A DNA stretch of 64,000 nt from Bacillota bacterium (lineage in GTDB: Bacteria > Bacillota > Sulfobacillia > Sulfobacillales > Sulfobacillaceae): assembly GCA_021841025.1 (NCBI GenBank), contig JAKBWA010000003.1, positions 24,356 through 88,355 of the forward strand, written 5' to 3'. The translations under genes were made by a program, and so were the position numbers. A model generated the notes under the pieces. That model saw nothing but the letters and a program-made list of their open reading frames with translations. It did not search any database and was not told where the DNA came from. Positions 43,529 to 51,784 of this stretch are shown here, piece by piece (positions within the stretch are counted from its first letter, which is position 1; every line of letters begins with the position of its first letter).

Positions 43529-44090
43529 TGGAAATTTGGCGTCTACAACAGAAACCATTGAAAAAAATCCTGTACTGCGGCGCAAAATGAACCGTTTCGG
43601 AATGAGTGTCTTCATTCTCAGTCAATTGGTGCCGTTAGTGGTTCTCATTGACATGCGCTATCTTTTCGTGGGGACATATGTGTCCCCCCACGCTAGCCAG
43701 GCGATTGCTGTCATTGCGGCTGTATTTATGTTGGTATCTCTGGTGGTGGCGTGGACCGTGAAAACTCGGGCGGCCCACGGCGACAATAGAACGCCCCGAT
43801 TGAAATGGGCGGTCTTGTTTGGAGTGGTGGCGTTATTGGTCACTTTTTACCAATGGTCGCTCAGACTCTCACCCACTACGGGGCGCTTTGGCGAAGTGTA
43901 CTACACAATGACAGGGTTTGCGGTGTTTTATGCGGTGGTGGGACTGATAGGGCTCTTGTCCGCCTTATCTCGGGCCCGGTACGTTGACTCGGCCAGTGAC
44001 GATCACTGGCACGTGGAAGCCGTGTCCTATTTATGGTCGGGTATTGCTGTGATCTGGATTGTGACTTATATTACGCTTTTTTGGGTGTGA
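43521..44090 (+). CDS. coxC: Heme-copper oxidase subunit III
   Basis: A 189-residue membrane protein with about five hydrophobic segments. The C-terminal part (TMTGFAVFYAVVGLIGLL and HVEAVSYLWSGIAVIWIVTY) matches the subunit III end. ATG 43521 follows AAGGAGG and overlaps the coxA stop by 8 bases. A longer frame from 43464 is inside coxA and not used. Length equals the short five-helix form of subunit III. Confidence 0.85.
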   Translation: MASGNLASTTETIEKNPVLRRKMNRFGMSVFILSQLVPLVVLIDMRYLFVGTYVSPHASQAIAVIAAVFMLVSLVVAWTVKTRAAHGDNRTPRLKWAVLFGVVALLVTFYQWSLRLSPTTGRFGEVYYTMTGFAVFYAVVGLIGLLSALSRARYVDSASDDHWHVEAVSYLWSGIAVIWIVTYITLFWV

Positions 44091-44140
44091 GTGTTGAGTT
44101 AATAGCTAGCTAGCCATAAGCTAAAAGAAGGAGGCGGATT

Positions 44141-44341
44141 ATGCGTTCATTTTTCCCCAGCTTACCGTTGAAAATTCCCTACAGCCCGGGGATTTCTCAT
44201 TGGTGGGATCCGATGTGGTGGATCTTTCAGATTGTGGTGATGTCATTTTTGCTGTTGGGGCTTCGTAAAGTGGCTATTGATATCGACCGCGCTCGTGAGG
44301 ACGAAAAGTCGCGGTCGTCGCCGGGGCATAGGCCCGGCTAA
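44141..44341 (+). CDS. Small single-helix membrane protein, probable oxidase accessory subunit
   Basis: A 66-residue protein with one hydrophobic segment (WWDPMWWIFQIVVMSFLLLG) and a charged C terminus. ATG 44141 follows AAGGAGGCGG, a strong SD, so it is very likely translated. It follows coxC in the same direction, like the subunit IV or CtaF-type small subunits of other oxidases. There is no recognised family. Confidence 0.7.
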   Translation: MRSFFPSLPLKIPYSPGISHWWDPMWWIFQIVVMSFLLLGLRKVAIDIDRAREDEKSRSSPGHRPG

Positions 44342-44393
44342 ATGAGGTGGAAATATCAGGACAGCAGCAAGCGTGGGTAAAGGGGAGTTGGCG

Positions 44394-45764
44394 GTGAAAG
44401 ACAACCTGGCAGCGGGCAAGCAAAAATGGACGAAAGAAGGGGTGCTGGACGCGATTCACGGACGTTTAGAGCATAATCTTCCGCTCAATTCCTTTGCGGT
44501 ACGTCAGGATGACGAGGCTTTGTGGCAGGCGGCCAAACGGTATTGCGGGGGATGGGCCAAGGCTTTGACTGAGGCTGGGGTGGGACGCGGCGCGAAACGG
44601 GCCGAAACGTCTCATGCCCGTCCAGGAACTTGGTCTCGGGAGATTATTGTGACGAAAATCCAAGCATATCGTGATCAGGGAAGTCCTTTAGGCGCCCATC
44701 AGATGCAAAAGGTTGACAATCCTTTAGTGTCAGCTGCCGGCTATTATTTTGGTTCCTGGTCGAGGGCTCTCGAGGCCGCCGGCGTCAATCCTGACGCCGT
44801 GCGGTCTACTGTTCCCTGGACAAAGGAACGGGTCGTTGTTTTGATTCAAGATGCCAAGAAATCCGGAGCAGACCTCCAGGACCGATCGATACGGTTCTGG
44901 AACCGAGCTTTATACCGAGCCGCGTGTGATCATTTTGGGACGTGGGACAATGCGGTAAAGGCGGCACTCAGAGAACATGCCCCAGAGGGCCGGTGGAATC
45001 CCGAGAAAATTCGCAGATTGGTAAAGGACTATGTGGCGCACGGATTTTCCGTAAAGGAAGCCTTAGGCTATCATCCCCGCCTTGCACGCGCTGTTGTTCA
45101 TCATTATGGCAGCATAGAAAATTTAATGAAGGATTTAGGGCTGCCCGATACGGCTTTGAAATCTTCCCTCTACCGTGACCAAGCTCAATTGCTCCGCTTG
45201 TGGCGTACGGAAAGAGGTTTGTCGGCTGAGGAGATGGCGAGGCATCTGGATATCCCTGCCCACTGGATTGAGGTCTATGAAAATGGACAAATAGGTGTCC
45301 CTTGGAATATATTTTGGCGTTGGGCGGCTTTGACGGGCAATAGGCGGGACGCTGTGAAGAAGTTTTTGCTCCCAGCACGCGGAATTAAAGGGCCCAGAAT
45401 GTCTGCGTCTTATGCTCCGAGGAGGATCCTTCCTTTTTCCAGCAACAGTGCCTGTTTTGTCGTCGATGCGAAGGGCACAATCCGCCATTGGAACCCAAAC
45501 CTGGCGAAAATGACAGGCGTTGAAGCCCATCAGAGCGAGGGGCGTCCTTGTGCTGAGGTGGTGACAACTTACAAGACGGGCGGCAATCCTTATTGCGGAG
45601 AAACTTGCCCGGTCAAAATGGGGACATTGGGAGACATACCTCAAGTGGTGCACTGGCGGCACCCCGAAGGACTTTTGATTCGCATGCATATGATTACGGA
45701 TAAGGAGGGGTGGACGACTCATTGGATCGAGCCCCTAAAAGGAGAAGTTCAAGACTTGGGCTAA
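44394..45764 (+). CDS. Regulator with four HNH-associated repeats, XRE-type HTH and three-cysteine PAS domain
   Basis: A 456-residue protein. Residues ~10-260 hold four repeats of the homing endonuclease-associated type (WTKEGVL..., WSREIIV..., WTKERVV..., WNPEKIR..., each ending near FGSW-x-x-A-L). An XRE-like HTH follows (LRLWRTERGLSAEEMARHLD, about 265-320), then a C-terminal PAS-like domain (SACFVVDAKGTIRHWNPNLA). The PAS has Cys386, Cys401 and Cys405 in the pattern C-x14-C-x3-C-P. No nuclease domain is seen. GTG 44394 follows AAAGGGGAG. Likely a DNA-binding redox, metal or ligand sensor; the ligand is unknown. Confidence 0.8.
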   Translation: MKDNLAAGKQKWTKEGVLDAIHGRLEHNLPLNSFAVRQDDEALWQAAKRYCGGWAKALTEAGVGRGAKRAETSHARPGTWSREIIVTKIQAYRDQGSPLGAHQMQKVDNPLVSAAGYYFGSWSRALEAAGVNPDAVRSTVPWTKERVVVLIQDAKKSGADLQDRSIRFWNRALYRAACDHFGTWDNAVKAALREHAPEGRWNPEKIRRLVKDYVAHGFSVKEALGYHPRLARAVVHHYGSIENLMKDLGLPDTALKSSLYRDQAQLLRLWRTERGLSAEEMARHLDIPAHWIEVYENGQIGVPWNIFWRWAALTGNRRDAVKKFLLPARGIKGPRMSASYAPRRILPFSSNSACFVVDAKGTIRHWNPNLAKMTGVEAHQSEGRPCAEVVTTYKTGGNPYCGETCPVKMGTLGDIPQVVHWRHPEGLLIRMHMITDKEGWTTHWIEPLKGEVQDLG

Positions 45765-45773
45765 ACGGATTCA

Positions 45774-45782
45774 TGATACAAT
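45774..45782 (+). promoter_or_regulatory. Extended -10 promoter of the PAS-LuxR gene
   Basis: TGATACAAT has the TGn extension plus a -10 with 5 of 6 consensus bases, about 50 bases before the gene. Confidence 0.45.
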
Positions 45783-45835
45783 AAAACATAGGCCCTTAGC
45801 CGCAATTAAACTATTTGGGGGCAAGATGTCGCGTG

Positions 45836-46366
45836 ATGAGAAGTAATGCTCCCCATTTCGTGGTTGGTGAAAACTGGCGCATTACCGCCTGTGACAATAG
45901 AGCAGCCAGGTGGTTGCAAAAAACCGTTCCAGAGGTCGTGGGGCAATTGTGCTTTGACATTGTAGACGGATATAATTTGGACGGTTCGCCGTTTTGTCGG
46001 CCCCAGTGTCCTTTACAGATAGCGCGCCACCGATCTTTGGTGATTGATCCCGTAATGGTGCTGAATTATGGCCAATCTGGGCACCAGGTGGTCAAAATGC
46101 ATTATGCGATGCTGGATAATCCCTTGAGAATTGTGCACCTGGTCCGTCCTATCCAAGAAGCTCAAAAACCTTCGCACACCCTGACGACCAACCAGTTAGA
46201 GTTGGTGCAGGCACTGGCTTCGGGAATGACCCACCGCCAAATTGCGAACAAGCGCAACGTGGCCGTGAGTACGGTAACCACTCAGTTGAAACGGATCCGT
46301 CGATCCTTGTCGTGCTCATCGGACACCAGTTTAATCAAGTGGTATTGGAGCCATGGCCTCGGTTAG
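45836..46366 (+). CDS. PAS-LuxR regulator with three-cysteine motif
   Basis: A 176-residue transcription regulator: a short PAS-like domain (PHFVVGENWRITACDNRAAR) with Cys39, Cys54 and Cys58 spaced C-x14-C-x3-C-P (GQLCFDIVDG, SPFCRPQCPL), then a LuxR-type HTH (LELVQALASGMTHRQIANKR, NVAVSTVTTQLKRI). ATG 45836 was chosen because it gives the same N-terminal length as the minus-strand paralogue; no clear SD exists, and TTG 45815 and GTG 45833 are alternatives. No receiver domain, so it does not look like a two-component regulator. Its 3' end overlaps the convergent paralogue by 32 bases. Confidence 0.75.
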   Translation: MRSNAPHFVVGENWRITACDNRAARWLQKTVPEVVGQLCFDIVDGYNLDGSPFCRPQCPLQIARHRSLVIDPVMVLNYGQSGHQVVKMHYAMLDNPLRIVHLVRPIQEAQKPSHTLTTNQLELVQALASGMTHRQIANKRNVAVSTVTTQLKRIRRSLSCSSDTSLIKWYWSHGLG

Positions 46367-46913
46367 AGGGAGTATGCCCCTGCGACTGAAGGCGGAGAAA
46401 GTAAGTCAAGGCGTGTCTTTCCGTGGGCACATCCCACATGTCACAAACCCGGCGGATGTGGGTGTTGACGGTGCTTAGAGCAATGTTGAGGATGCGGCCA
46501 ATGTCTGTGCGCGTTTTGCCCTGACTCAGAAGAGTAAAGATTTCGTGTTGGCGTGGAGTCAAGGGAGCCACGGGAGTGAAATCGCGATTGAGAGGATGAA
46601 TCCAGTGAATGATGGTTAAGGGATCATCCCACAATGCGAACTGAACCTGTACCAGTTGTTGTCCCGTAAACCGTGTCGGGACGGCGAGAGTCAAAGGCTC
46701 TTCAAGATCATCTTCTGATGCGGTCAGCAAGGGACAGGGTGTCTGGCAGAAGTTGAGCCCTGTAAACGAACGGGCTTGAAATATATCATAGCACGGCTGG
46801 CGGAGGGATTCTTCCTGCGACATCCCCATAAAATGCGTCATGGAATCATTCCAGTGCTCGATTTTTAAATGCCTGTTGACAACAAAACAGGCGCCACTGC
46901 TGGATATTATCAT
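46335..46913 (-). CDS. PAS-LuxR regulator with three-cysteine motif (paralogue)
   Basis: A 192-residue protein with the same layout as its convergent neighbour. The PAS-like domain (SSGACFVVNRHLKIEHWNDS) has Cys41, Cys56 and Cys60 in the identical C-x14-C-x3-C-P spacing (RQPCYDIFQA, LNFCQTPCPL). The LuxR HTH is LTPRQHEIFTLLSQGKTRTD followed by IGRILNIALSTVNTHIRRV. ATG 46913 follows GAGGGAG with good spacing; longer upstream frames lack an SD. The shared motif makes it likely that both sense the same type of signal. Confidence 0.8.
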   Translation of the reverse strand: MIISSSGACFVVNRHLKIEHWNDSMTHFMGMSQEESLRQPCYDIFQARSFTGLNFCQTPCPLLTASEDDLEEPLTLAVPTRFTGQQLVQVQFALWDDPLTIIHWIHPLNRDFTPVAPLTPRQHEIFTLLSQGKTRTDIGRILNIALSTVNTHIRRVCDMWDVPTERHALTYFLRLQSQGHTPSNRGHGSNTT

Positions 46914-47403
46914 AATTCTCCCTCGCATTTCAGCAACCAAGACTGTGGGAAAGGCTTCCTTATAATTTACCCCGGGATTTCCCGTTTGGGAGAAGACACA
47001 CATCCCCTAGTTGGTACTGCTATAGAAGAGCATAGGCGAATGCTTAAAGCTCTTTGCCTTAATTATATCTTAGTTTCTGCTAACGATCCTGTGCGTCCTA
47101 GCGCCAATGCTAGCACTCGTTGTGTTGCGTTGTGGGCGGGTCTCGGACTTTTGGGACGGGATTCAAGAGTTGTCTTGCCAAGGGCGCTATCTGCTCCTTA
47201 TCTGTCATTAACCCTGGCCAGATGTCTTCATCCGCCGTAATTTGTGCCCTGAGATTTGTGTCATATGCGGATTAAAAAGAGGCAAGGGGACACTGGCATC
47301 ATGTCAGTCTGTGAATTATCTGGACTCGGCTTGTATGTATTTGATTGTGATTGTAGCCATGACTTTTTCTGTCTGTCTCCGGCTTGTAGGTGGTATTTTT
47401 CTG
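46914..47403. other. Region between two minus-strand regulators
   Basis: It holds upstream sequence of the PAS-LuxR gene, with no clear promoter and no coding-like frame of its own. A plus-strand frame at 47256-47558 runs antisense into the next gene and is rejected. Confidence 0.45.
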
Positions 47404-48270
47404 TTATAAAAGGTGGCAATTTTTGGCCCACTGGAGCGCTTCTTGCTTGCTGTGAGCATCAGCCTTGCGGTAGATACTGGCCACGTGGGCGCGTACGGTG
47501 CCGGGACTCACTTGAAGAATGTGGGCGATGCTCCGGTAGGAATAATTTTGGGCAATGAGCACTAAAACTTCTTGTTCGCGTGGCGTCAAAAGGGAAGGCT
47601 GGGCGGCAGAAAGGGCGATCTCTTGTTTTAGGGCCAACGCGAACTGATGCGAGCGTTCTTTGACGCGGGCTTTGTCACCGCCGAGAATCTCGCAAACTAA
47701 AGGTTGGGCTGTATCCGCTTGCAAAGTATTCACCAGTTCTGTCATCGCTAACACCGTATTGTCGTATAATTGCTGAAATTTCTGGTGGCTGTCGCTGAGT
47801 TGCCGGATGAGATATCCGAGAAGCCCGGCAATAATTAGAGTGAGCCCCATCAGCACAGGCCAGTTGGGATGAGGAAATGTATGCATTAAGCGGTGCAAGG
47901 ACCACATTCGAAAGACAATCATTAACAAACCTAGCCCCACGAGTTTGATATTGACGGTGGCAAACCAATACGCTCCTTCCGCAATGGCCACAGGAGCAAG
48001 AATAAGCCCCGGGACAGTCGGAGTGGATATATAGAGGATATAAAAAGCCAGGGCATAGAGTCCGTCACGGACACAGGAGTTGGCAATGGCTGTGCCCCGG
48101 TGCAGTTTCCAGAAACACCAGAGGACATCCAGCAAGGCCAGAAAACCAATGCCTAAAGCCGGCCAGGCGTCTTGGTGGGCATTAATGAGTTCTGCGAAAC
48201 AGATAATTGGCACCACCAACCGTAAGCTCAACAGTACCTTTGGAGGATCCAAACTGTAATACATCGGCAT
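47404..48270 (-). CDS. Membrane-anchored LuxR-type regulator
   Basis: A 288-residue protein with about six hydrophobic segments in the first ~165 residues (for example VVPIICFAELINA, LGIGFLALLDVLWCFW, LIIAGLLGYLIRQL), a linking helix, and a C-terminal LuxR HTH (LLTPREQEVLVLIAQNYSYR, then VSPGTVRAHVASIYRKA). This resembles one-component membrane regulators. The signal is unknown. ATG 48270 follows AAGGAG. It has no three-cysteine motif, unlike its neighbours. Confidence 0.8.
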   Translation of the reverse strand: MPMYYSLDPPKVLLSLRLVVPIICFAELINAHQDAWPALGIGFLALLDVLWCFWKLHRGTAIANSCVRDGLYALAFYILYISTPTVPGLILAPVAIAEGAYWFATVNIKLVGLGLLMIVFRMWSLHRLMHTFPHPNWPVLMGLTLIIAGLLGYLIRQLSDSHQKFQQLYDNTVLAMTELVNTLQADTAQPLVCEILGGDKARVKERSHQFALALKQEIALSAAQPSLLTPREQEVLVLIAQNYSYRSIAHILQVSPGTVRAHVASIYRKADAHSKQEALQWAKNCHLL

Positions 48271-48803
48271 TCGGCTCCTTCTTTCCATAGACAAATTAGG
48301 CAATTCAGTAAATGGAGACTAGTTATATTTAATTATCATCGAAACCGAAAGAATTTCAAGAGCGCTAACATGGCAAGGCTGCCCGCAATGGAGATTTTTT
48401 GACCGCAGTAGCCGGCGGTTTGAGCGAGTTTCGCTGGTTTTAATTAAAGATCGGTGGAGAGCTGAATGAATCTGAGTGCGGTGGACTAAGATAACGGCGG
48501 AGCTTTTCTTCTGCTCAGGCACGGTAAAAATCTTGCCTTTCCCCTATCATTTTCTTTCTTGTTTTTCAAACAGCTTAAGACTAACACCTTAAGACATGAT
48601 GTGCCGGAAACTGGCGGGAGAAAATTTGACGCCGTGGTCTACGTGGCTTGGGAGATGCATGGGCCAGTAAAAGTTTGCTTGGACAACGCTAAAATCCCGG
48701 GGCGGCAAGATCTTAGAAAAAATAAGACACCAATCCGATAGCAAACAACACGCTTGGATGGGTACATTGATGGCGCAAGCAATCATGAGAATGAGGTGAA
48801 AAG
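48271..48803. other. Divergent intergenic region before the second propeller gene
   Basis: Both flanking genes start outward from here. CTTAAG is repeated within 20 bases (about 48573 and 48588). No consensus promoter or coding-like frame was seen. Confidence 0.45.
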
Positions 48804-50714
48804 ATGAATACCAAAGGATCAGCGTTGGCCCTTTTGGGGACGCTCAGTTTGATCGGACTGGGATTGGGGAGTTTAGGCAAACAGCCTTCAGTCCAGGCAG
48901 ATCCTGTCCAGGCGAAAGAAGGAAACACGGCAAAGGCCATGGCCCAAATGGCCCAGCGCCTCTTTCCCAGTGGCACACAAAGTGTGGTATTGTGTTCCGG
49001 CTCTTCAGCTCCAGACATCGCTTTGGGCCAGGCCTTAGCACAGCGCATGTCAAGTGCGCTATTATTGACCCAAAATGCCCATGTGTTAGGTGCGGCAACG
49101 GCCAGCGCATTAAAAGCGCTAGCGATTCCGCAAGTGGCTTCTCCAGGTGTTGTGCAGCCGTACCAGCCTCCAGCGGGAAAACCCCGGATTTATGTTATCG
49201 GTAATCCAAAACAAATTAGCCATGCTATTGTCATGGATCTCAGGGCTCAAGGCTACCATGTTCAGCGTTTTGGAGCCAAAGGATCCTCCCTTGTCAAAAC
49301 GATTCTGAACCAGGTGGCTCCAGCTTTACCCAAGGTATCCCGTAATTCGGGATTTCCGTCCAACTGGACGAGTTATGCGGCAGGGCAGTCTCACAATGCG
49401 GCGTTTTCTGTTCCGTCTTCGGCTCCTCGATGGGAGAAGACGGGAGTCAAATGGAATTTTGCTGAGAATGCCGCCGTTCCCTTGAATGCGCCATTCCCTG
49501 ATTTATCCAATTTAGGCATGCGCGGCGCCCCGGTTAAGATGACGCAAAATTTGGGCAATGCTGTCGGCGTAAGTGCGGTGAATGGCATTATTTATGCGGA
49601 GTCCGACGACTACCATCTTTACGCACTGAACGCGAAAACGGGCCAACTGTTATGGCAGAGCGGTTCATTAGTCAATAATCTTATGGGCAATCCGATTGTG
49701 GCCAATAACCTGGTGTACGTGACGGCAGGGGATACCGGATTTCCCTTCTCTCAAGTGCTGCATTATGAACTGTCCGGCGGCACCCAAACCTTAACTCGGG
49801 GCTTGATGTATTCGGCTCTCTATGCCTTTAATGCCCGAACCGGCCGCTTGGTTTGGAGACAGGATTTCCATGGCAATGCCATGCCGACTCCCCTGTACCA
49901 CAATAATACGGTGTATGAGGCGACGGGCGGGGGCAACCTGTGGGCTTTTAACGCGACAAATGGTGCCGTGAAGTGGAAGGCCCCCCTTCAGGGTTTTGAC
50001 AGTATGTCCAGTCCTAATCTCTATACCAATCCCGTAACGCACCAAAGCGAAGTCATAGTCGGAACTTCTGATAAGAACCATGTTGTCGCCGTCAATGCTG
50101 CCAACGGATCTATTTTGTGGTCTCAAAAGACAGCACTAAACATCTTTAATACCGGCATGGGAGACAATTCGCCAACCGTGGACCAATCCCGGAATATTGT
50201 CATTCAAGATTCGGTGGTCAACTTTGATAAGACGAATAAAACCACGAATTTGGCTGTGTATGCAATGAATGCCACAACAGGCCAAGTTTTATGGTCCAAG
50301 AACTTAGGTGTGGGCAGTGCGCCGCCTGCGTATAAGGCCGGTGTCAGTATGGTACACAATGGTATCGTCTATGTGGGTTCTCCGGCTACGTCGACTTTTT
50401 ATGCCCTGAATGAGAAAACGGGATCCATTCTCTGGAAATTTCCATTCCAAAATGCTGGTCCTGCAGGCGCGGGCCGCGGCAACGCTGTTTATGCCTATGG
50501 AGTGCTATGGGTTGCGGCAGGGCCAAAGGTCTATGCCCTTAATCCCACAACGGGCAAAGAATTAGGATCATATGCTCCCGGAGGCCGATTTGGTATCGTG
50601 AATCCGGTTATTGTGGGTGCTACGATGTATCTGGATAATTCGTATGACTGGGTTCAGGCCATTCCATTAAAAACCATTGATCCTCACGTAAACATTACAA
50701 CGTCTTCACATTAA
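48804..50714 (+). CDS. Secreted protein: cell-wall-binding-2-like domain plus PQQ-type beta-propeller (TetH-like candidate)
   Basis: A 636-residue protein. A signal peptide (ALALLGTLSLIGLGLGSLG) is followed by a ~110-residue domain resembling the cell wall binding repeat 2 family (SALLLTQNAHVLGAATASAL, then IYVIGNPKQISHAIVMDLRA). From about residue 190 a PQQ-type propeller follows (LYALNAKTGQLLW, LYAFNARTGRLVW, LWAFNATNGAVKW, FYALNEKTGSILW). GNAMPTPLYH and FDSMSSPN, and GMGDNSPTVD, parallel the other propeller at 29413-30768. Possible role: a wall-attached tetrathionate hydrolase or other extracellular enzyme; unproven. ATG 48804 follows GAGGTG. Confidence 0.75.
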   Translation: MNTKGSALALLGTLSLIGLGLGSLGKQPSVQADPVQAKEGNTAKAMAQMAQRLFPSGTQSVVLCSGSSAPDIALGQALAQRMSSALLLTQNAHVLGAATASALKALAIPQVASPGVVQPYQPPAGKPRIYVIGNPKQISHAIVMDLRAQGYHVQRFGAKGSSLVKTILNQVAPALPKVSRNSGFPSNWTSYAAGQSHNAAFSVPSSAPRWEKTGVKWNFAENAAVPLNAPFPDLSNLGMRGAPVKMTQNLGNAVGVSAVNGIIYAESDDYHLYALNAKTGQLLWQSGSLVNNLMGNPIVANNLVYVTAGDTGFPFSQVLHYELSGGTQTLTRGLMYSALYAFNARTGRLVWRQDFHGNAMPTPLYHNNTVYEATGGGNLWAFNATNGAVKWKAPLQGFDSMSSPNLYTNPVTHQSEVIVGTSDKNHVVAVNAANGSILWSQKTALNIFNTGMGDNSPTVDQSRNIVIQDSVVNFDKTNKTTNLAVYAMNATTGQVLWSKNLGVGSAPPAYKAGVSMVHNGIVYVGSPATSTFYALNEKTGSILWKFPFQNAGPAGAGRGNAVYAYGVLWVAAGPKVYALNPTTGKELGSYAPGGRFGIVNPVIVGATMYLDNSYDWVQAIPLKTIDPHVNITTSSH

Positions 50715-50722
50715 TCTTAAGC

Positions 50723-50759
50723 GGCGGCAATAGGAAAAGGCTCTCGTCCTATTGCCGCC
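50723..50759 (+). terminator. Stem-loop after the second propeller gene
   Basis: GGCGGCAATAGGA (50723-50735) pairs perfectly over 13 bp with TCCTATTGCCGCC (50747-50759). There is no T-run after it on either strand. Confidence 0.55.
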
Positions 50760-51710
50760 CGTAAATGCAGAGATGTGTAGATTAATCGGGACGACAGCGG
50801 CCTTAACCCAAGCTCGGGTGCGTGTCCCATCAGGGAAGCCTCGTCGAGTGGGCAGAGCTAGGGAACATCTGGATCATAGGATATAGCCAGCAAAACTGGG
50901 AGGGAAGTTAGTCTTCATCATGTCGAGCTCTTCTCTGCCACGGGGAAGAGATCGTTTTGCTTAACAAAATTAACGAAGGAGTGAGTTTCATGGACCGACT
51001 GCCCTAGCCTATTCTCAGCCAAGGTGAGAGGTAACCTCTGAAAAGCCATGAACGTTACATGTATTATGGTGGTTCTTGAGACTTTAAAGGCACAGGGGTG
51101 ATTGGTCATGGTCAACATTTTCCTAGCCCTCGCAACCGTGGTCTTTTCGTAAGACGCGGGACAGCCTCCGCGCTAGGGTCAGTCAGTTGGCATTCGAATG
51201 TCAGTAGCCCGTCTGGCCAAAACACGGCATTATCCCGTTCATCTTCTCGTTCGACGAGGGGTGTGCCTGGCTTGGGCAGCTCACACAATCGGTCAGCCCG
51301 TTCACGGGTTCGGGGCCGATTCATCGCGTGATGTCGAAAGGGGGTCGGCAACCCTATGTTTAATGTCCCCCAAAGCATCTGGCGTGATGGCAACTGGAAC
51401 GATCCGAAATCCTTTCTCCGTGGGCCCAGGGATGTTATTGCGTTCTGGACAATCGCTGATAGTCCTCAAACACCCTTGGTTGACATGTATAACGGAAAGA
51501 GACCGGACACCTTATGTCTAGGGCGTTGAATGGGGGCGATTATGTGTCTGCGGCGAATTAGCGCACTCGGGATTACACGCATTTCTTAAAGAACGGTGCC
51601 GCCCTAGGCCTGATGTCAGAAAAAGGCGTCCATGGTAACGTAAGATTTGACGCCTAATGTCCGGGCAGAGTCAAATAGAGGAATGACGATTTCTCTATAT
51701 GGGGAAGGAA

Positions 51711-51729
51711 TATAATATTATGGTATAAT
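51711..51729 (+). promoter_or_regulatory. Promoter region of ftsH
   Basis: Two TATAAT sequences (51711-51716 and 51724-51729); the second has the TGn extension. No good -35. Confidence 0.5.
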
Positions 51730-51784
51730 AACTCAACTTGGCCTGAATGGCGTTTGAACGCCGATAGCGAGAGGAGGCCCTGTC

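Larger units (their letters stand above)
50715..51784. other. Long intergenic region upstream of ftsH
   Basis: It begins with a strong hairpin and ends with promoter-like TATAAT sequences. Between about 51098 and 51521 both strands have open frames of 77-107 codons, none with an SD or recognisable protein, possibly a decayed gene. I checked for RNase P, tmRNA and 6S RNA features and saw none. Confidence 0.45.

Noticed and set aside
47256..47558. Cysteine-rich 100-codon plus-strand frame
   Set aside because: Second half is antisense to the LuxR HTH coding region; the cysteines come from the complementary codons.
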